Part shown: piece by piece, positions 44,214 through 52,637 of the stretch
How positions within the stretch are numbered: position 1 is the first letter of the stretch
Layout: each line of letters opens with the position of its first letter
Source of the DNA: Roseihalotalea indica
Lineage (GTDB): Bacteria; Bacteroidota; Bacteroidia; Cytophagales; Cyclobacteriaceae
DNA: 64,000 bases
NCBI RefSeq assembly: GCF_022458895.1
Contig: NZ_JAINFL010000003.1
Span: forward strand, 62,001-126,000
Reading direction: 5' to 3'
Position numbers and translations under genes: made by a program
Notes under the pieces: model-generated
The model's database searches: none
What the model was told of the DNA's origin: nothing
The model's input: the letters and a program-made list of their open reading frames with translations, nothing else

Positions 44214-46238
44214 TTAATTAACCATGCCTTCAACACCTACTCGCAAGACTGAAAGGGAGTTTGGATCTACCGTAATAGAAGGCTTGTTTTTAGAAATGGT
44301 CACTGAGGTTTCCTCCGGGCCGATTTGTTGGGGATTGTCAAAAGAGTTGACGGCTTCCATATTATTACTTTTCAGCACAGTGAGCGTTCCTTCTTTTTCC
44401 AGTCCTGATACGCCCTCCATTTCCAGGTCAATCTGTTGAGGCGTGGCGGTTGTGTTCACCACTTTCACGATTACCTCACCCGTATCTGCGTCTTTGGCGG
44501 CCGTTGCGTAGATGCCGCTGCTGCCAGTCACCGGCTCGCCATCTTCCATCAGCGGAAGAACCTGAGTGCCCCGGTTGGTAGAAAACAGCTTTTGTACGTA
44601 GTAGTTAGGAGTACCGTAAGATTCCAGGTTATTAAACCAGATGAGGTCGGGAGTCCACTGCCAGCCGTCGGCATGCGCAAATAGTGGGGCGTAGGATGTC
44701 AGGTGAACTACTTCCGCATTGCGTTCTAGTCCCGTCATGAAGGCTGCCTCGGCCAAGGCGCAATTCCAGTTATTCTTGTTCTCGGGGCTAGCAATAGCCA
44801 CACTTTGAGCCGCGTATTCACCGGCAAAGATTTTCGGGCCATTACGGTCGTAGTTATCGTAGCGGTCGGCGTTTTCCAGGAACCAGTCGGGATTACGGTA
44901 GTAGTGCTCATCAATGATCTCGGCATTTAGTTTTTTGAGCTCCTGCATACCGTATTCAAACATCTCTCCATCAGGAAAGGGGCCGCTGCCCGAGACAATA
45001 ACCATATCGGGGTACTGCTTTTTGATAGCCGCCTCAAATACTTTATAGCGCTCGATATATTCCGGTCCCCACTGCTCATTCCCGATGCCGATGTATTTCA
45101 TGTTAAAGGGCTCGGGGTGCCCCATACCCGACCGGATTTTTCCCCAGGCCGAAGACGTTGAGCCGTTGGCAAATTCAATTAGATCGAGAGCATCCTGTAC
45201 GTAAGGATCAAGCTCCTCCATGGGTACCAGTTCGCCGGTATTAAACTGACAGGCAATGCCGCAGCTCAGAATGGGTAATGGTTCGGCCCCCATATCTTCT
45301 GCCAGTTGAAAGTACTCAAAAAAGCCTAGCCCGAAGCTCTGGAAGTAATCGGGAGTAGGGCGGTGGGCAAATTCGGTATTCCAGCGGTTAATCAGTAATT
45401 CGCGGTCCGCAACATCTCCAACAGTTTTTTTCCACTGATACCGACGAGCCAGCGTGCGACCTTCAACAATGCAGCCACCCGGGAAGCGAAGAAAGCCAGG
45501 GTCCAGATCAGCCAGTAGTTGAACCAGGTCGGCTCGCATACCCTTCGGGCGGTTTTTCCAGGTAGTGGCTGGGAAGAGAGAAACCATATCGAGGTCGATC
45601 ACGCCCGGGCCTTCAAAAGCTATTTCCAGGTGTGCTTTCATTTCGGTACCGGTCGCCTTAAGCGTGGCGGAGTATTCTTTCCATTCGTTGCCGGAAGGGG
45701 AAACAGTGGTTTTTCCCAGCGAATTACCCGATGAGTCGGCTAAAGAAATATGCATGGCCGGGCTTCCTTCCTGCGATCGAGCCATAATAGTGAAATTATA
45801 TTGCTCGCCTTCTTTTACACCCATGCCCCGGTAGCCCGAGTTTGTTAATTGATAACCAGTTTCTGCTTTTACCGTAACGCGTAGAAAATGGACGTTGGCT
45901 TCGTCATCCTGCCGTTTAATGGCAGAGGCAAAGCCCGATTTATCATTCATGGAGAAACGGTCACTTTCCGGCTGCGACCAGCCCATCAGGGGGTCATCAA
46001 ACTCAAAGGAGCGGTTTTTTACCATTTCGGCGTAGATACCACCATCGGCAGCAAAGTTGATGTCTTCGAAGAAAATGCCGTACATAGTCGGTTGTATATC
46101 GGCAATAGGTTCGGCTACGTCTATTGTGTAGGTATGCGTTTTCAGCAGGGTAGAATCAGGGGGAGAGGCAGCATTGGCGCAGCCCAGTAGGATGGATACA
46201 GCGCTACTCCATCCCAGGTTATGTATATTTATTTTCAT
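44214..46238 (-). CDS. GH51 alpha-L-arabinofuranosidase lipoprotein with N-terminal carbohydrate-binding module
   Basis: Lipoprotein of 674 residues (lipobox SILLGCA). The order is the GH51 N-terminal strands (QPTMYGIFFEDINFAADGGIYAEMVKNRSFE), an inserted CBM4/9-like beta-sandwich (about 85-225, with YNFTIMARSQE and EWKEYSATLKATG), then the GH51 barrel with RFPGGCIVEG, acid/base Glu in IGIGNEQWGPEY and nucleophile Glu in KIFAGEYAAQ, and a C-terminal sandwich ending SLSVLRVG. The CBM insertion is the plant-like/bacterial large GH51 form and should target polymer rather than oligomer. It lies 226 bp downstream of the DUF3823 gene. Confidence 0.94.
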   Translation of the reverse strand: MKINIHNLGWSSAVSILLGCANAASPPDSTLLKTHTYTIDVAEPIADIQPTMYGIFFEDINFAADGGIYAEMVKNRSFEFDDPLMGWSQPESDRFSMNDKSGFASAIKRQDDEANVHFLRVTVKAETGYQLTNSGYRGMGVKEGEQYNFTIMARSQEGSPAMHISLADSSGNSLGKTTVSPSGNEWKEYSATLKATGTEMKAHLEIAFEGPGVIDLDMVSLFPATTWKNRPKGMRADLVQLLADLDPGFLRFPGGCIVEGRTLARRYQWKKTVGDVADRELLINRWNTEFAHRPTPDYFQSFGLGFFEYFQLAEDMGAEPLPILSCGIACQFNTGELVPMEELDPYVQDALDLIEFANGSTSSAWGKIRSGMGHPEPFNMKYIGIGNEQWGPEYIERYKVFEAAIKKQYPDMVIVSGSGPFPDGEMFEYGMQELKKLNAEIIDEHYYRNPDWFLENADRYDNYDRNGPKIFAGEYAAQSVAIASPENKNNWNCALAEAAFMTGLERNAEVVHLTSYAPLFAHADGWQWTPDLIWFNNLESYGTPNYYVQKLFSTNRGTQVLPLMEDGEPVTGSSGIYATAAKDADTGEVIVKVVNTTATPQQIDLEMEGVSGLEKEGTLTVLKSNNMEAVNSFDNPQQIGPEETSVTISKNKPSITVDPNSLSVLRVGVEGMVN

Positions 46239-46411
46239 TCGCTTAATGAGTTAGCGGTTAGTAAATGGCAAAATACTAGGTTCGTTTGGGCCAAACAATG
46301 GATTAGCTTTTAGAACCTAGTATAGTTTCGTAAATGCAGCGTTTACTTAAACAGGATAATATGTAACTCAGGTGGGTAGACCAACTGTTTTTTAGTGTAT
46401 AAAGCAAGCAC

Positions 46412-46448
46412 AAGATGCTTTTTGCTCAAGGGAAACAAAGAGCATCTT
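46412..46448 (-). terminator. Inverted repeat after the DUF3823 gene inside the PUL
   Basis: AAGATGCT (46412-46419) pairs with AGCATCTT (46441-46448) around a 21-nt loop, 17 bp after the DUF3823 stop on the minus strand. It may act as a partial terminator separating SusCD-DUF3823 from the enzyme genes. There is no clean T tract. Confidence 0.4.
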
Positions 46449-46464
46449 ATGCTGTACTGTTGGG

Positions 46465-47142
46465 TTATAGTTCGATTTTGTAAACTTGAGTATATAGCAT
46501 TTCGGCTACCCCGGCAGTTTTCACTCCGGCCCGGGCAAATACGTAGCCTTTGTCGATGGAACCTGCTGGAATCTCAGCACTCAGGTTGAGCGAGGTGCCA
46601 AACTGAACATCGCCTCCGGGAATGATGAATTCACTTTCCTTCCGGACCTGATCCACAATCATGGATTCGCCCAGGTAGAGGGATACGTATTCAACCCCCA
46701 AGGCCGGGTTCACATCATCTACTGAAAAGGTAGCTTCAATGGTACTTCCATTCCGGGCGAAGTTCTCATTATTGATGATGTAGTAAGGATTGACGGGTAC
46801 ATCAATATTGGCTGCTCCCCGCAGGGTGACATCCAGTGAATCAATATCTTCGAGCCAGGGGCCGTTTCCGCGTAATAGTACCAGTTTGTAGTCTCCATCA
46901 AACAGAGAGGTGGAGAAAGTGCCATCCTGAGCTACGAATACCGGTATTTTCTCAAAGTCATCGTAACCATATTGCCAGAGCTCTAGCTGCACTCCATCGC
47001 TGCGTACGCCCAGCGGGTTGCCTTCGTAGACGATCTGACCGGTCAGTACGGCTGATGGCGGATCGTAATTATCCTTCTCGCATCCGGATAAAAATAAGAC
47101 CAGCAGTGTTGCTATGATATATAAATTCTTCATGGTGTTCAT
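46465..47142 (-). CDS. DUF3823 lipoprotein of the PUL
   Basis: Lipoprotein of 225 residues, lipobox LVLFLSGC followed by acidic EKDNYD. It has the DUF3823 N-terminal Ig/transthyretin-like domain (AVLTGQIVYEGNPLGVRSDGVQLELWQYG, FVAQDGTFSTSLFDGDYKLVLLRGNGPW) and a C-terminal domain from about residue 120. These proteins are encoded after SusD in many arabinan and pectin loci and are believed to be surface glycan-binding partners, though direct data are few. It starts 4 bp after the SusD stop codon, so they are coupled. The start is 47142; Met4 (47133) is possible. Confidence 0.9.
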   Translation of the reverse strand: MNTMKNLYIIATLLVLFLSGCEKDNYDPPSAVLTGQIVYEGNPLGVRSDGVQLELWQYGYDDFEKIPVFVAQDGTFSTSLFDGDYKLVLLRGNGPWLEDIDSLDVTLRGAANIDVPVNPYYIINNENFARNGSTIEATFSVDDVNPALGVEYVSLYLGESMIVDQVRKESEFIIPGGDVQFGTSLNLSAEIPAGSIDKGYVFARAGVKTAGVAEMLYTQVYKIEL

Positions 47143-47146
47143 GTTC

Positions 47147-49000
47147 TTAATGAAATGGATTTCTAACCAGTTTAGGGTTATTGTTGATGGCGCCGTTAGG
47201 AATCTCTGAATAATAGTTATTCAACTGGAAAAGGCGAGGGGATAAGAAGCGGGGTGCCCGTAGCTTCATAAATACATATTTCCCGTTTTTGGTCGGGTCA
47301 TCCGGTCGCACTACCCGGTAAGGGTAAAGCGCATTGACATTAGCTTCTGGGTTATTTACATCACCGTTCCAGACTTCGTGGGCCATTCGCCATCGTTTCA
47401 GGTCCCACACCCGGTGGTCTTCAAAAGCCAGTTCTACCCGGCGCTCGTTTCTGATTCGGGCCATTGTTAAACCATCGGCACCGAGGCTGTTTTCCGGAAA
47501 GCCAGCTCGTTGGCGAAGACGGTTGATGTAGCCTAGGGCCTCGGAGGTTAAGCCAAGTTCGTAAGCGGCCTCGGTAGCGTTCAGGTAGATTTCTCCCAAG
47601 CGGAAACGCACCCACCAGGTATCGCTTTGTATACCTCGCGTGCTAGACTGAGGGGCTGAGTCTACATGTTTTCGTAGATAGAAACCAGTATTGGTTACCT
47701 CGGTAGTGGTGCGGTTAGGTCCGGCCAGGGCCGTCAGGATGCCACCATCGTCGTAAGTGGTGTTCAGGGCATCTTCTACAACATCATATCCGGTTCCGTT
47801 CCAGACCATCACTCCGGCCTGTATGGTGATCGCCTGACCTTTGAAGGGTGCGCCCGGATACACCACCGTGCCGTAGAGGCGGGCGTCTTTATTGGCGAAG
47901 ATGTCTTCCGGGTTATCATAGTAGATGTAATCGGAGTCATCATCAGTACGGGTTTTCAGTTCACCGGAGGTGCCGTCCAGATATTCAAAGTGCTCAACCA
48001 ATTGTAAAGAAGGAGTAACTGCAGAGGAGCTAAGGTTATCTTCCCGAACCGAGCGAACGATATTGTCATAGGCAAACAGGTGTCTTTTATCCGCTGATAA
48101 AAGGAAATCCTGCACCCAGATGGCTTCGGTATTGTTCGTTTTTCCGGTAACCGCCTCGTAAAAGTTCTCGCCCAGATTCGGGTTACTCTCATACAAGGTA
48201 TAAGGCCCTTCGGTCAGAATAATCCGGGAGGCTTCCAGCGATTTGTTGTAGTATTCCTCAGCTCGGGCTGCCGAAATACCGACCTCCCCGCCGGGGGTGG
48301 TGATCGGCACTGGTAACTGATTATTATACTTCGCGATGGAAGCGGCGTAGAGCATTGCCCGGCTTTTCATGGCCAGTGCGGTAAACCGGTTCGCTCGCGT
48401 CTGACTACCGGCATTGCCTAGCTGATCGGCAATCGCATCTACTTCGGAGGCAATAAAATCGTATACCTCTTCTTCTTTACTTCGGGGAAATTGCAGGGAG
48501 GAAGGATCACCGCTGAAGTCGTAGATAAGCTGCTCGGTCACCAGCGGAACACCGCCCATACGTTTCACCATCTCAAAGTAAACGTAGGCCCGGAGAAACC
48601 GCAGTTCGGCGATGAACTGCTGCTTTTGTTCTTCCGACAGTTCGGTTGACTCTGTCTCGATCTTGTCAATAGCCAGGTTAATATCGCGGATGAGTCCGTA
48701 GTCCCAGTATGCCCAGCGAAATATAGGGTAAGAGGGGATATTGTTCAACCCTTCATTGTTGGCAAAGCCCGACCACATAGCATCAGTATACGCGGCCATT
48801 TCGGTCCAGCCCGCGGTTAGCGAATAGTGGGCGGGAAGCCGGTTGTAATAGTTAGACAGGGTGCCCAGCACCAGTTGGGGGTCATTCCATACCTGATCGT
48901 CAACCAGCACGGTGTTGGGTTCTCTTTCCAACCAGTCTGACTCACAGGAAAATATTGCTACCGCCAGGGCAGTGAGCATTATGTTCTTTAAATACTTCAT
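47147..49000 (-). CDS. SusD/RagB-family glycan-binding lipoprotein
   Basis: Surface lipoprotein of 617 residues that lids the SusC channel and binds the glycan. Lipobox AVAIFSC, acidic ESDWLEREP after it. SusD TPR-like helices are visible: YWDYGLIRDINLAIDKIE, QFIAELRFLRAYVYFEMVKRMGGVPLV, FTALAMKSRAMLYAASIAKY and the C-terminal WWVRFRLGEIYLNATEAAYELG, YINRLRQRAGFP, RIRNERRVELAFEDHRVWDLKRWR. It is 6 bp downstream of the SusC gene, and is followed at 4 bp by DUF3823. Substrate assignment to arabinan comes from the GH43/GH51 neighbours. Confidence 0.97.
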   Translation of the reverse strand: MKYLKNIMLTALAVAIFSCESDWLEREPNTVLVDDQVWNDPQLVLGTLSNYYNRLPAHYSLTAGWTEMAAYTDAMWSGFANNEGLNNIPSYPIFRWAYWDYGLIRDINLAIDKIETESTELSEEQKQQFIAELRFLRAYVYFEMVKRMGGVPLVTEQLIYDFSGDPSSLQFPRSKEEEVYDFIASEVDAIADQLGNAGSQTRANRFTALAMKSRAMLYAASIAKYNNQLPVPITTPGGEVGISAARAEEYYNKSLEASRIILTEGPYTLYESNPNLGENFYEAVTGKTNNTEAIWVQDFLLSADKRHLFAYDNIVRSVREDNLSSSAVTPSLQLVEHFEYLDGTSGELKTRTDDDSDYIYYDNPEDIFANKDARLYGTVVYPGAPFKGQAITIQAGVMVWNGTGYDVVEDALNTTYDDGGILTALAGPNRTTTEVTNTGFYLRKHVDSAPQSSTRGIQSDTWWVRFRLGEIYLNATEAAYELGLTSEALGYINRLRQRAGFPENSLGADGLTMARIRNERRVELAFEDHRVWDLKRWRMAHEVWNGDVNNPEANVNALYPYRVVRPDDPTKNGKYVFMKLRAPRFLSPRLFQLNNYYSEIPNGAINNNPKLVRNPFH

Positions 49001-49006
49001 CGATTA

Positions 49007-52000
49007 TTATAGCGTTAGGTTGAAACCAAAATTGAAAAGTCGCTGCTGCGGATACACCAGGGCATTTTCCGGCACAATTTCCGGATCAATACCGTATTGT
49101 TTGGTGTTGTCAATAGAAAACAGGTTGGTACCATTGGCATACACTCTCAGGTTATCGATGCCAATTCGGTCCAGAATAGATCGGGGCAGGTTATAGCCAA
49201 TCTCCAGGTTTCTAAGCCGCATGTACCGTATATTTACCATCCAGAAGGTGGAAGAGCGGGAGTAGTTCGGGTGCCCCCAGTCATTGCGGATGGCCGGATA
49301 TGTGCCGGAAACCCACTCACTATCCGGATTGTAAGGGTCTACCCGACGCCAGTTGTCTTCAAACAGATAATCGGGCGAGGTGCCATTGTTGGGAAAGGGA
49401 TAACGCAACTCCCAGTTTCGATTATAACTCTGCAAAGCTGCTCCTGCGAAGTTAAAGGATAGAGAAAAGCCTTTATAAGAAACCTCGCCATTCAGACCGA
49501 AGCTCAGATACGGGTTTCGTCCCAAACCGTAGCCAATGGGGCGTTCATCCATATTGTTGATGATGCCATCGCCATTCACATCCTTAAACTTGAAGTCGCC
49601 GGGTAGCTGGGTTCGGTTGCCCTGTAGGTCATTATTAATAGCATAGTTGTCAATCTCTTCCTGAGACTCAAACTGCCCTACTACCTCGTATCCCCACTGA
49701 ATCCAGGCCCAGCGGTCTTCTGCCGCGGTTCGGTATTCATCCCAGGAGTTACCGTAGCGGGGTTTGTAGCGGTCCAGAAATCTCCAGCGCGAGAGGGTGG
49801 CATTTCCACCAATTTTGAAGAGAATCTGATCGTTGATTTTTCCGCTGTAGGTTAAAGCACCCTCTATTCCGCGGTGCGCATCGGTTTCCAGGTTTTCTGC
49901 CGGAAGCGGATAGCCTACTTCATCGGGCAGGCGCACATCGTACCGACCGGCCGGTAAGCCTTCTCTTCTTCGCTCAAAGATGTCAAACTGACCAAACAGC
50001 TTCCCGTCAAATAATCCGATATCAATACCAATGTTAGTGGTAATGTTATCAATCCAGGAGAAGTTGGTGATGGGTGGGTTACGAGGGTCAACGCCCGGAA
50101 TTAGCTGGCCATCCAATATGGCGCCTCCACCGGCAGTGGGGATAAACTCATATCCGGCATAGTAGCTATACGGGGCAATTACGAATGCATTATCCTGAAA
50201 CAATCGCTCATTTCCGATATAGCTGTAGGAGGCCCGGAGCTTTAACTCGCTCAGGAAGTTCACATTTTGCATGAAATCTTCTTCCGTGATCCTCCATCCT
50301 GCGGATACTCCGGGGAAAAATCCGTAGCGGTTTTCTTTGGGAAACAGGAAGGAACCATCGTATCGGCCCAGTAACTCTAGCAGGTACTTATCCTTATAGG
50401 TGTAATTTACCCGGCCAATGTATCCCTGACGAGCTTCTTCGTTCAGTTCGTCAATGAGCAGGTCCTGGTCGTTGAATGACATGATGGGAATATAATTGTT
50501 GGGTGGCACGGTGTGTACTACCTGGCGGTGGCGTTGGTGATCAATCCGCTCAAATCCTAATACGGCGCTAATGCTGTGCTCGCCAAACCGTTTGTTATAG
50601 GAAGCCTGAAACTGTCCTACCCGGTCGATAAGATCTTCGCGGCGGCGTTCCCGCCAGGGGTTCTGGTTTCCACCGGTGATGTCGTAGCTATCGGTATCTT
50701 CATTATAGGTAAAGGTATTGTAGGTATACTCAAATCCGTCAAAATCCAGGTTGGCAAAGGAGTAGGAGTATGTTCCTTTCAGCGATAGTCCGAAATCAAA
50801 ATCATACTGAGCGTAGAAGTTGCCTTTCACGGCCCGCCAGGTGTCGTCAATATAACCGGTTATATCTTCGGTATAGGTAGCCGGGTTTACATTCACGTTA
50901 TGCGTGGTATTGACGTAATTCGGGTTGTCATTGGCATACGGACGTTCGGTGGGCCACATGGAGAAAATACTGAGGAACGGGTTAAAGTAATCGTCCAGTC
51001 CCGGTACTCCCACCTGGTGACGGTCTTCAATGCGTCCGCTCAGCTGAGTTCCAATGCGTAAACCGTCGGTTAGGGTAACTTCAATATTCGACTGGAAGTT
51101 GGTCCGGTTAAAGTTGTAGTCTTCAATCATCGCATCCTGATTGAGGTGGCTTACCGAAACAAAGTACGTGGCATTTTCCGACCCACCGGAGGCATTTCCG
51201 TTAAGATAGTACTGCGGAACATTCGGGGTGATGACAAAATCGTAGTAGTCAAAGCTCTGGTAGCCGGGTTCGGTGCCCAACCGCCATTTTTCCAGTTCCG
51301 TAGCCGGAATATCGGCGGGAGCTGGCCGTCCTAAGTTTACTTCTGACTCTACGCGAGCCCGCAGGTACTGGTAGGCATTAGCCGGGCGGGGATAACGGGT
51401 AAAATTTTGCAGTCCGTAATATCCAGAGAGGTTAATTTTAGCTTTTTCACCGGCTTTTCCGCGCTTGGTGGTTACCAGCACCACCCCATTGGCAGCTCGA
51501 AGGCCATAAATGGCCGCTGAACCGTCTTTCAGGATGGAAATACTCTCAATGTCGTTTGGTCCCAGGTTGTTAAACTGCCCGGCATCCGAAGGGATTCCAT
51601 CGATGACAAATAGAGGTTCACCCAGGTTACGAATCTGCAGGGAAGTGCTACCACCGGGGCGAGCATCGCCTTGACGGGCAGTAATTCCCTGAATTCTACC
51701 CACCAGGGCCCCTGAGGTGGTCACTGCTGGAGTTTTGGTCAGGTCTTCGGACGTAATATTCCCGATAGCCCCGGTAATGGTTTCTTTGGTCTGGGTGCCG
51801 TAACCTACCACTACCACCTCGCTCAGGTTCTGGATGTCGGGTGCCATGCCCATATCAATGGTGGTGCGGTTGCCAATAGCTACCTCCTCGGGCGTGTATC
51901 CTACGGATGAAAATACGAGCGTATCGGCTCCTTGGGGTACAGTCAGCCGGTAATTGCCATCCAGATCGGTAATGGTACCTTCGGTGGTGCCTTTCACCAC

Positions 52001-52183
52001 AATATTGACTCCCGGCAGGGTTTCTTCAGTATCCAGTGCAGTAACCTGCCCGGTGATGGTTTGGGATTGAGCCCAGACCGATGATGCCGGGAGTAAGCAT
52101 CCGGCGATGAGCCCGAGTAGCAAAAGGCTACCAAAAGCTTGTCGGCTCAGGGTGAATAAAAAGAGTAATTGTGTATTCTTCAT
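49007..52183 (-). CDS. SusC/RagA TonB-dependent transporter of the PUL
   Basis: Outer-membrane importer of 1058 residues, without the STN domain of the other SusC. Signal peptide (about 1-39, ending SSVWAQ), carboxypeptidase-D-like domain (about 42-115, ITGQVTALDTEETLPGVNIVVKG), TonB-box-like VVVVGYGTQTKE, plug (about 135-250, PLFVIDGIPSDAG and SISILKDGSAAIYGLRAANGVVLVTTKRG), then a 22-strand-type barrel. It is the first gene of the SusCD-DUF3823-GH block and has a 454-bp upstream gap that should carry the promoter activated by the hybrid sensor kinase. Confidence 0.97.
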   Translation of the reverse strand: MKNTQLLFLFTLSRQAFGSLLLLGLIAGCLLPASSVWAQSQTITGQVTALDTEETLPGVNIVVKGTTEGTITDLDGNYRLTVPQGADTLVFSSVGYTPEEVAIGNRTTIDMGMAPDIQNLSEVVVVGYGTQTKETITGAIGNITSEDLTKTPAVTTSGALVGRIQGITARQGDARPGGSTSLQIRNLGEPLFVIDGIPSDAGQFNNLGPNDIESISILKDGSAAIYGLRAANGVVLVTTKRGKAGEKAKINLSGYYGLQNFTRYPRPANAYQYLRARVESEVNLGRPAPADIPATELEKWRLGTEPGYQSFDYYDFVITPNVPQYYLNGNASGGSENATYFVSVSHLNQDAMIEDYNFNRTNFQSNIEVTLTDGLRIGTQLSGRIEDRHQVGVPGLDDYFNPFLSIFSMWPTERPYANDNPNYVNTTHNVNVNPATYTEDITGYIDDTWRAVKGNFYAQYDFDFGLSLKGTYSYSFANLDFDGFEYTYNTFTYNEDTDSYDITGGNQNPWRERRREDLIDRVGQFQASYNKRFGEHSISAVLGFERIDHQRHRQVVHTVPPNNYIPIMSFNDQDLLIDELNEEARQGYIGRVNYTYKDKYLLELLGRYDGSFLFPKENRYGFFPGVSAGWRITEEDFMQNVNFLSELKLRASYSYIGNERLFQDNAFVIAPYSYYAGYEFIPTAGGGAILDGQLIPGVDPRNPPITNFSWIDNITTNIGIDIGLFDGKLFGQFDIFERRREGLPAGRYDVRLPDEVGYPLPAENLETDAHRGIEGALTYSGKINDQILFKIGGNATLSRWRFLDRYKPRYGNSWDEYRTAAEDRWAWIQWGYEVVGQFESQEEIDNYAINNDLQGNRTQLPGDFKFKDVNGDGIINNMDERPIGYGLGRNPYLSFGLNGEVSYKGFSLSFNFAGAALQSYNRNWELRYPFPNNGTSPDYLFEDNWRRVDPYNPDSEWVSGTYPAIRNDWGHPNYSRSSTFWMVNIRYMRLRNLEIGYNLPRSILDRIGIDNLRVYANGTNLFSIDNTKQYGIDPEIVPENALVYPQQRLFNFGFNLTL

Positions 52184-52514
52184 AATACAGTGTTAGGTGT
52201 AAAGAATGTTGTACTGATGGTTTGAAAAAAATTATCTCAGCAGGATTGGTGCATTTACAAATCCGGGGAGAGATAGGGGGGAAGTAGATTTATTCATAGT
52301 GTACCAAAGGTTAGGTGAAACATAGAATGATGTGTATCATCCTTGCTGGTAAATATGATTAAAGAAGGTGGGGGGTAAGTGGACCTATGTTTTTAATAGG
52401 TGGACATATGGGTAATGGTTGAAGAAATGCTAAAATGTGCTAAAGAAGTGCGATTGGTATGTGAAATGGCTAGTAAAAAGCGACTTTCATTGTTTTGTTG
52501 ATAATCTATGCTAA

Positions 52515-52560
52515 AAACTTCCGAAGTCTTTTTCTGTCGTGCTATAGACTTCGGAAGTTT
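52515..52560. terminator. Perfect 15-bp inverted repeat downstream of HTCS
   Basis: AAACTTCCGAAGTCT (52515-52529) and AGACTTCGGAAGTTT (52546-52560) are exact reverse complements with a 16-nt loop. It begins 78 bp after the HTCS stop codon on the minus strand. It could terminate HTCS transcription or be a dispersed palindromic unit, since each arm is itself nearly palindromic (CTTCCGAAG). Confidence 0.55.
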
Positions 52561-52594
52561 GGGGAGGTGGGAGCAGGAAGGTTTGTTGTTGCTT

Positions 52595-52610
52595 AAAACT
52601 TCTGAAGTCT
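52595..52610. repeat. Third copy of the CTTCCGAAG-type unit
   Basis: AAAACTTCTGAAGTCT matches the left arm at 52514-52529 in 15 of 16 bases. It has no pairing partner of its own apart from the arms of the neighbouring inverted repeat. Confidence 0.55.
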
Positions 52611-52637
52611 CCGGTGAAGTCTCTCCCCCTGGTCACA

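Larger units (their letters stand above)
52184..52637. other. 454-bp gap between HTCS and susC with palindromic elements
   Basis: No credible gene. It holds the presumed HTCS-controlled promoter of susC, the HTCS terminator-like inverted repeat (52515-52560) and a related half-element (52595-52610). No HTCS binding motif could be identified from this single locus. Confidence 0.5.
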
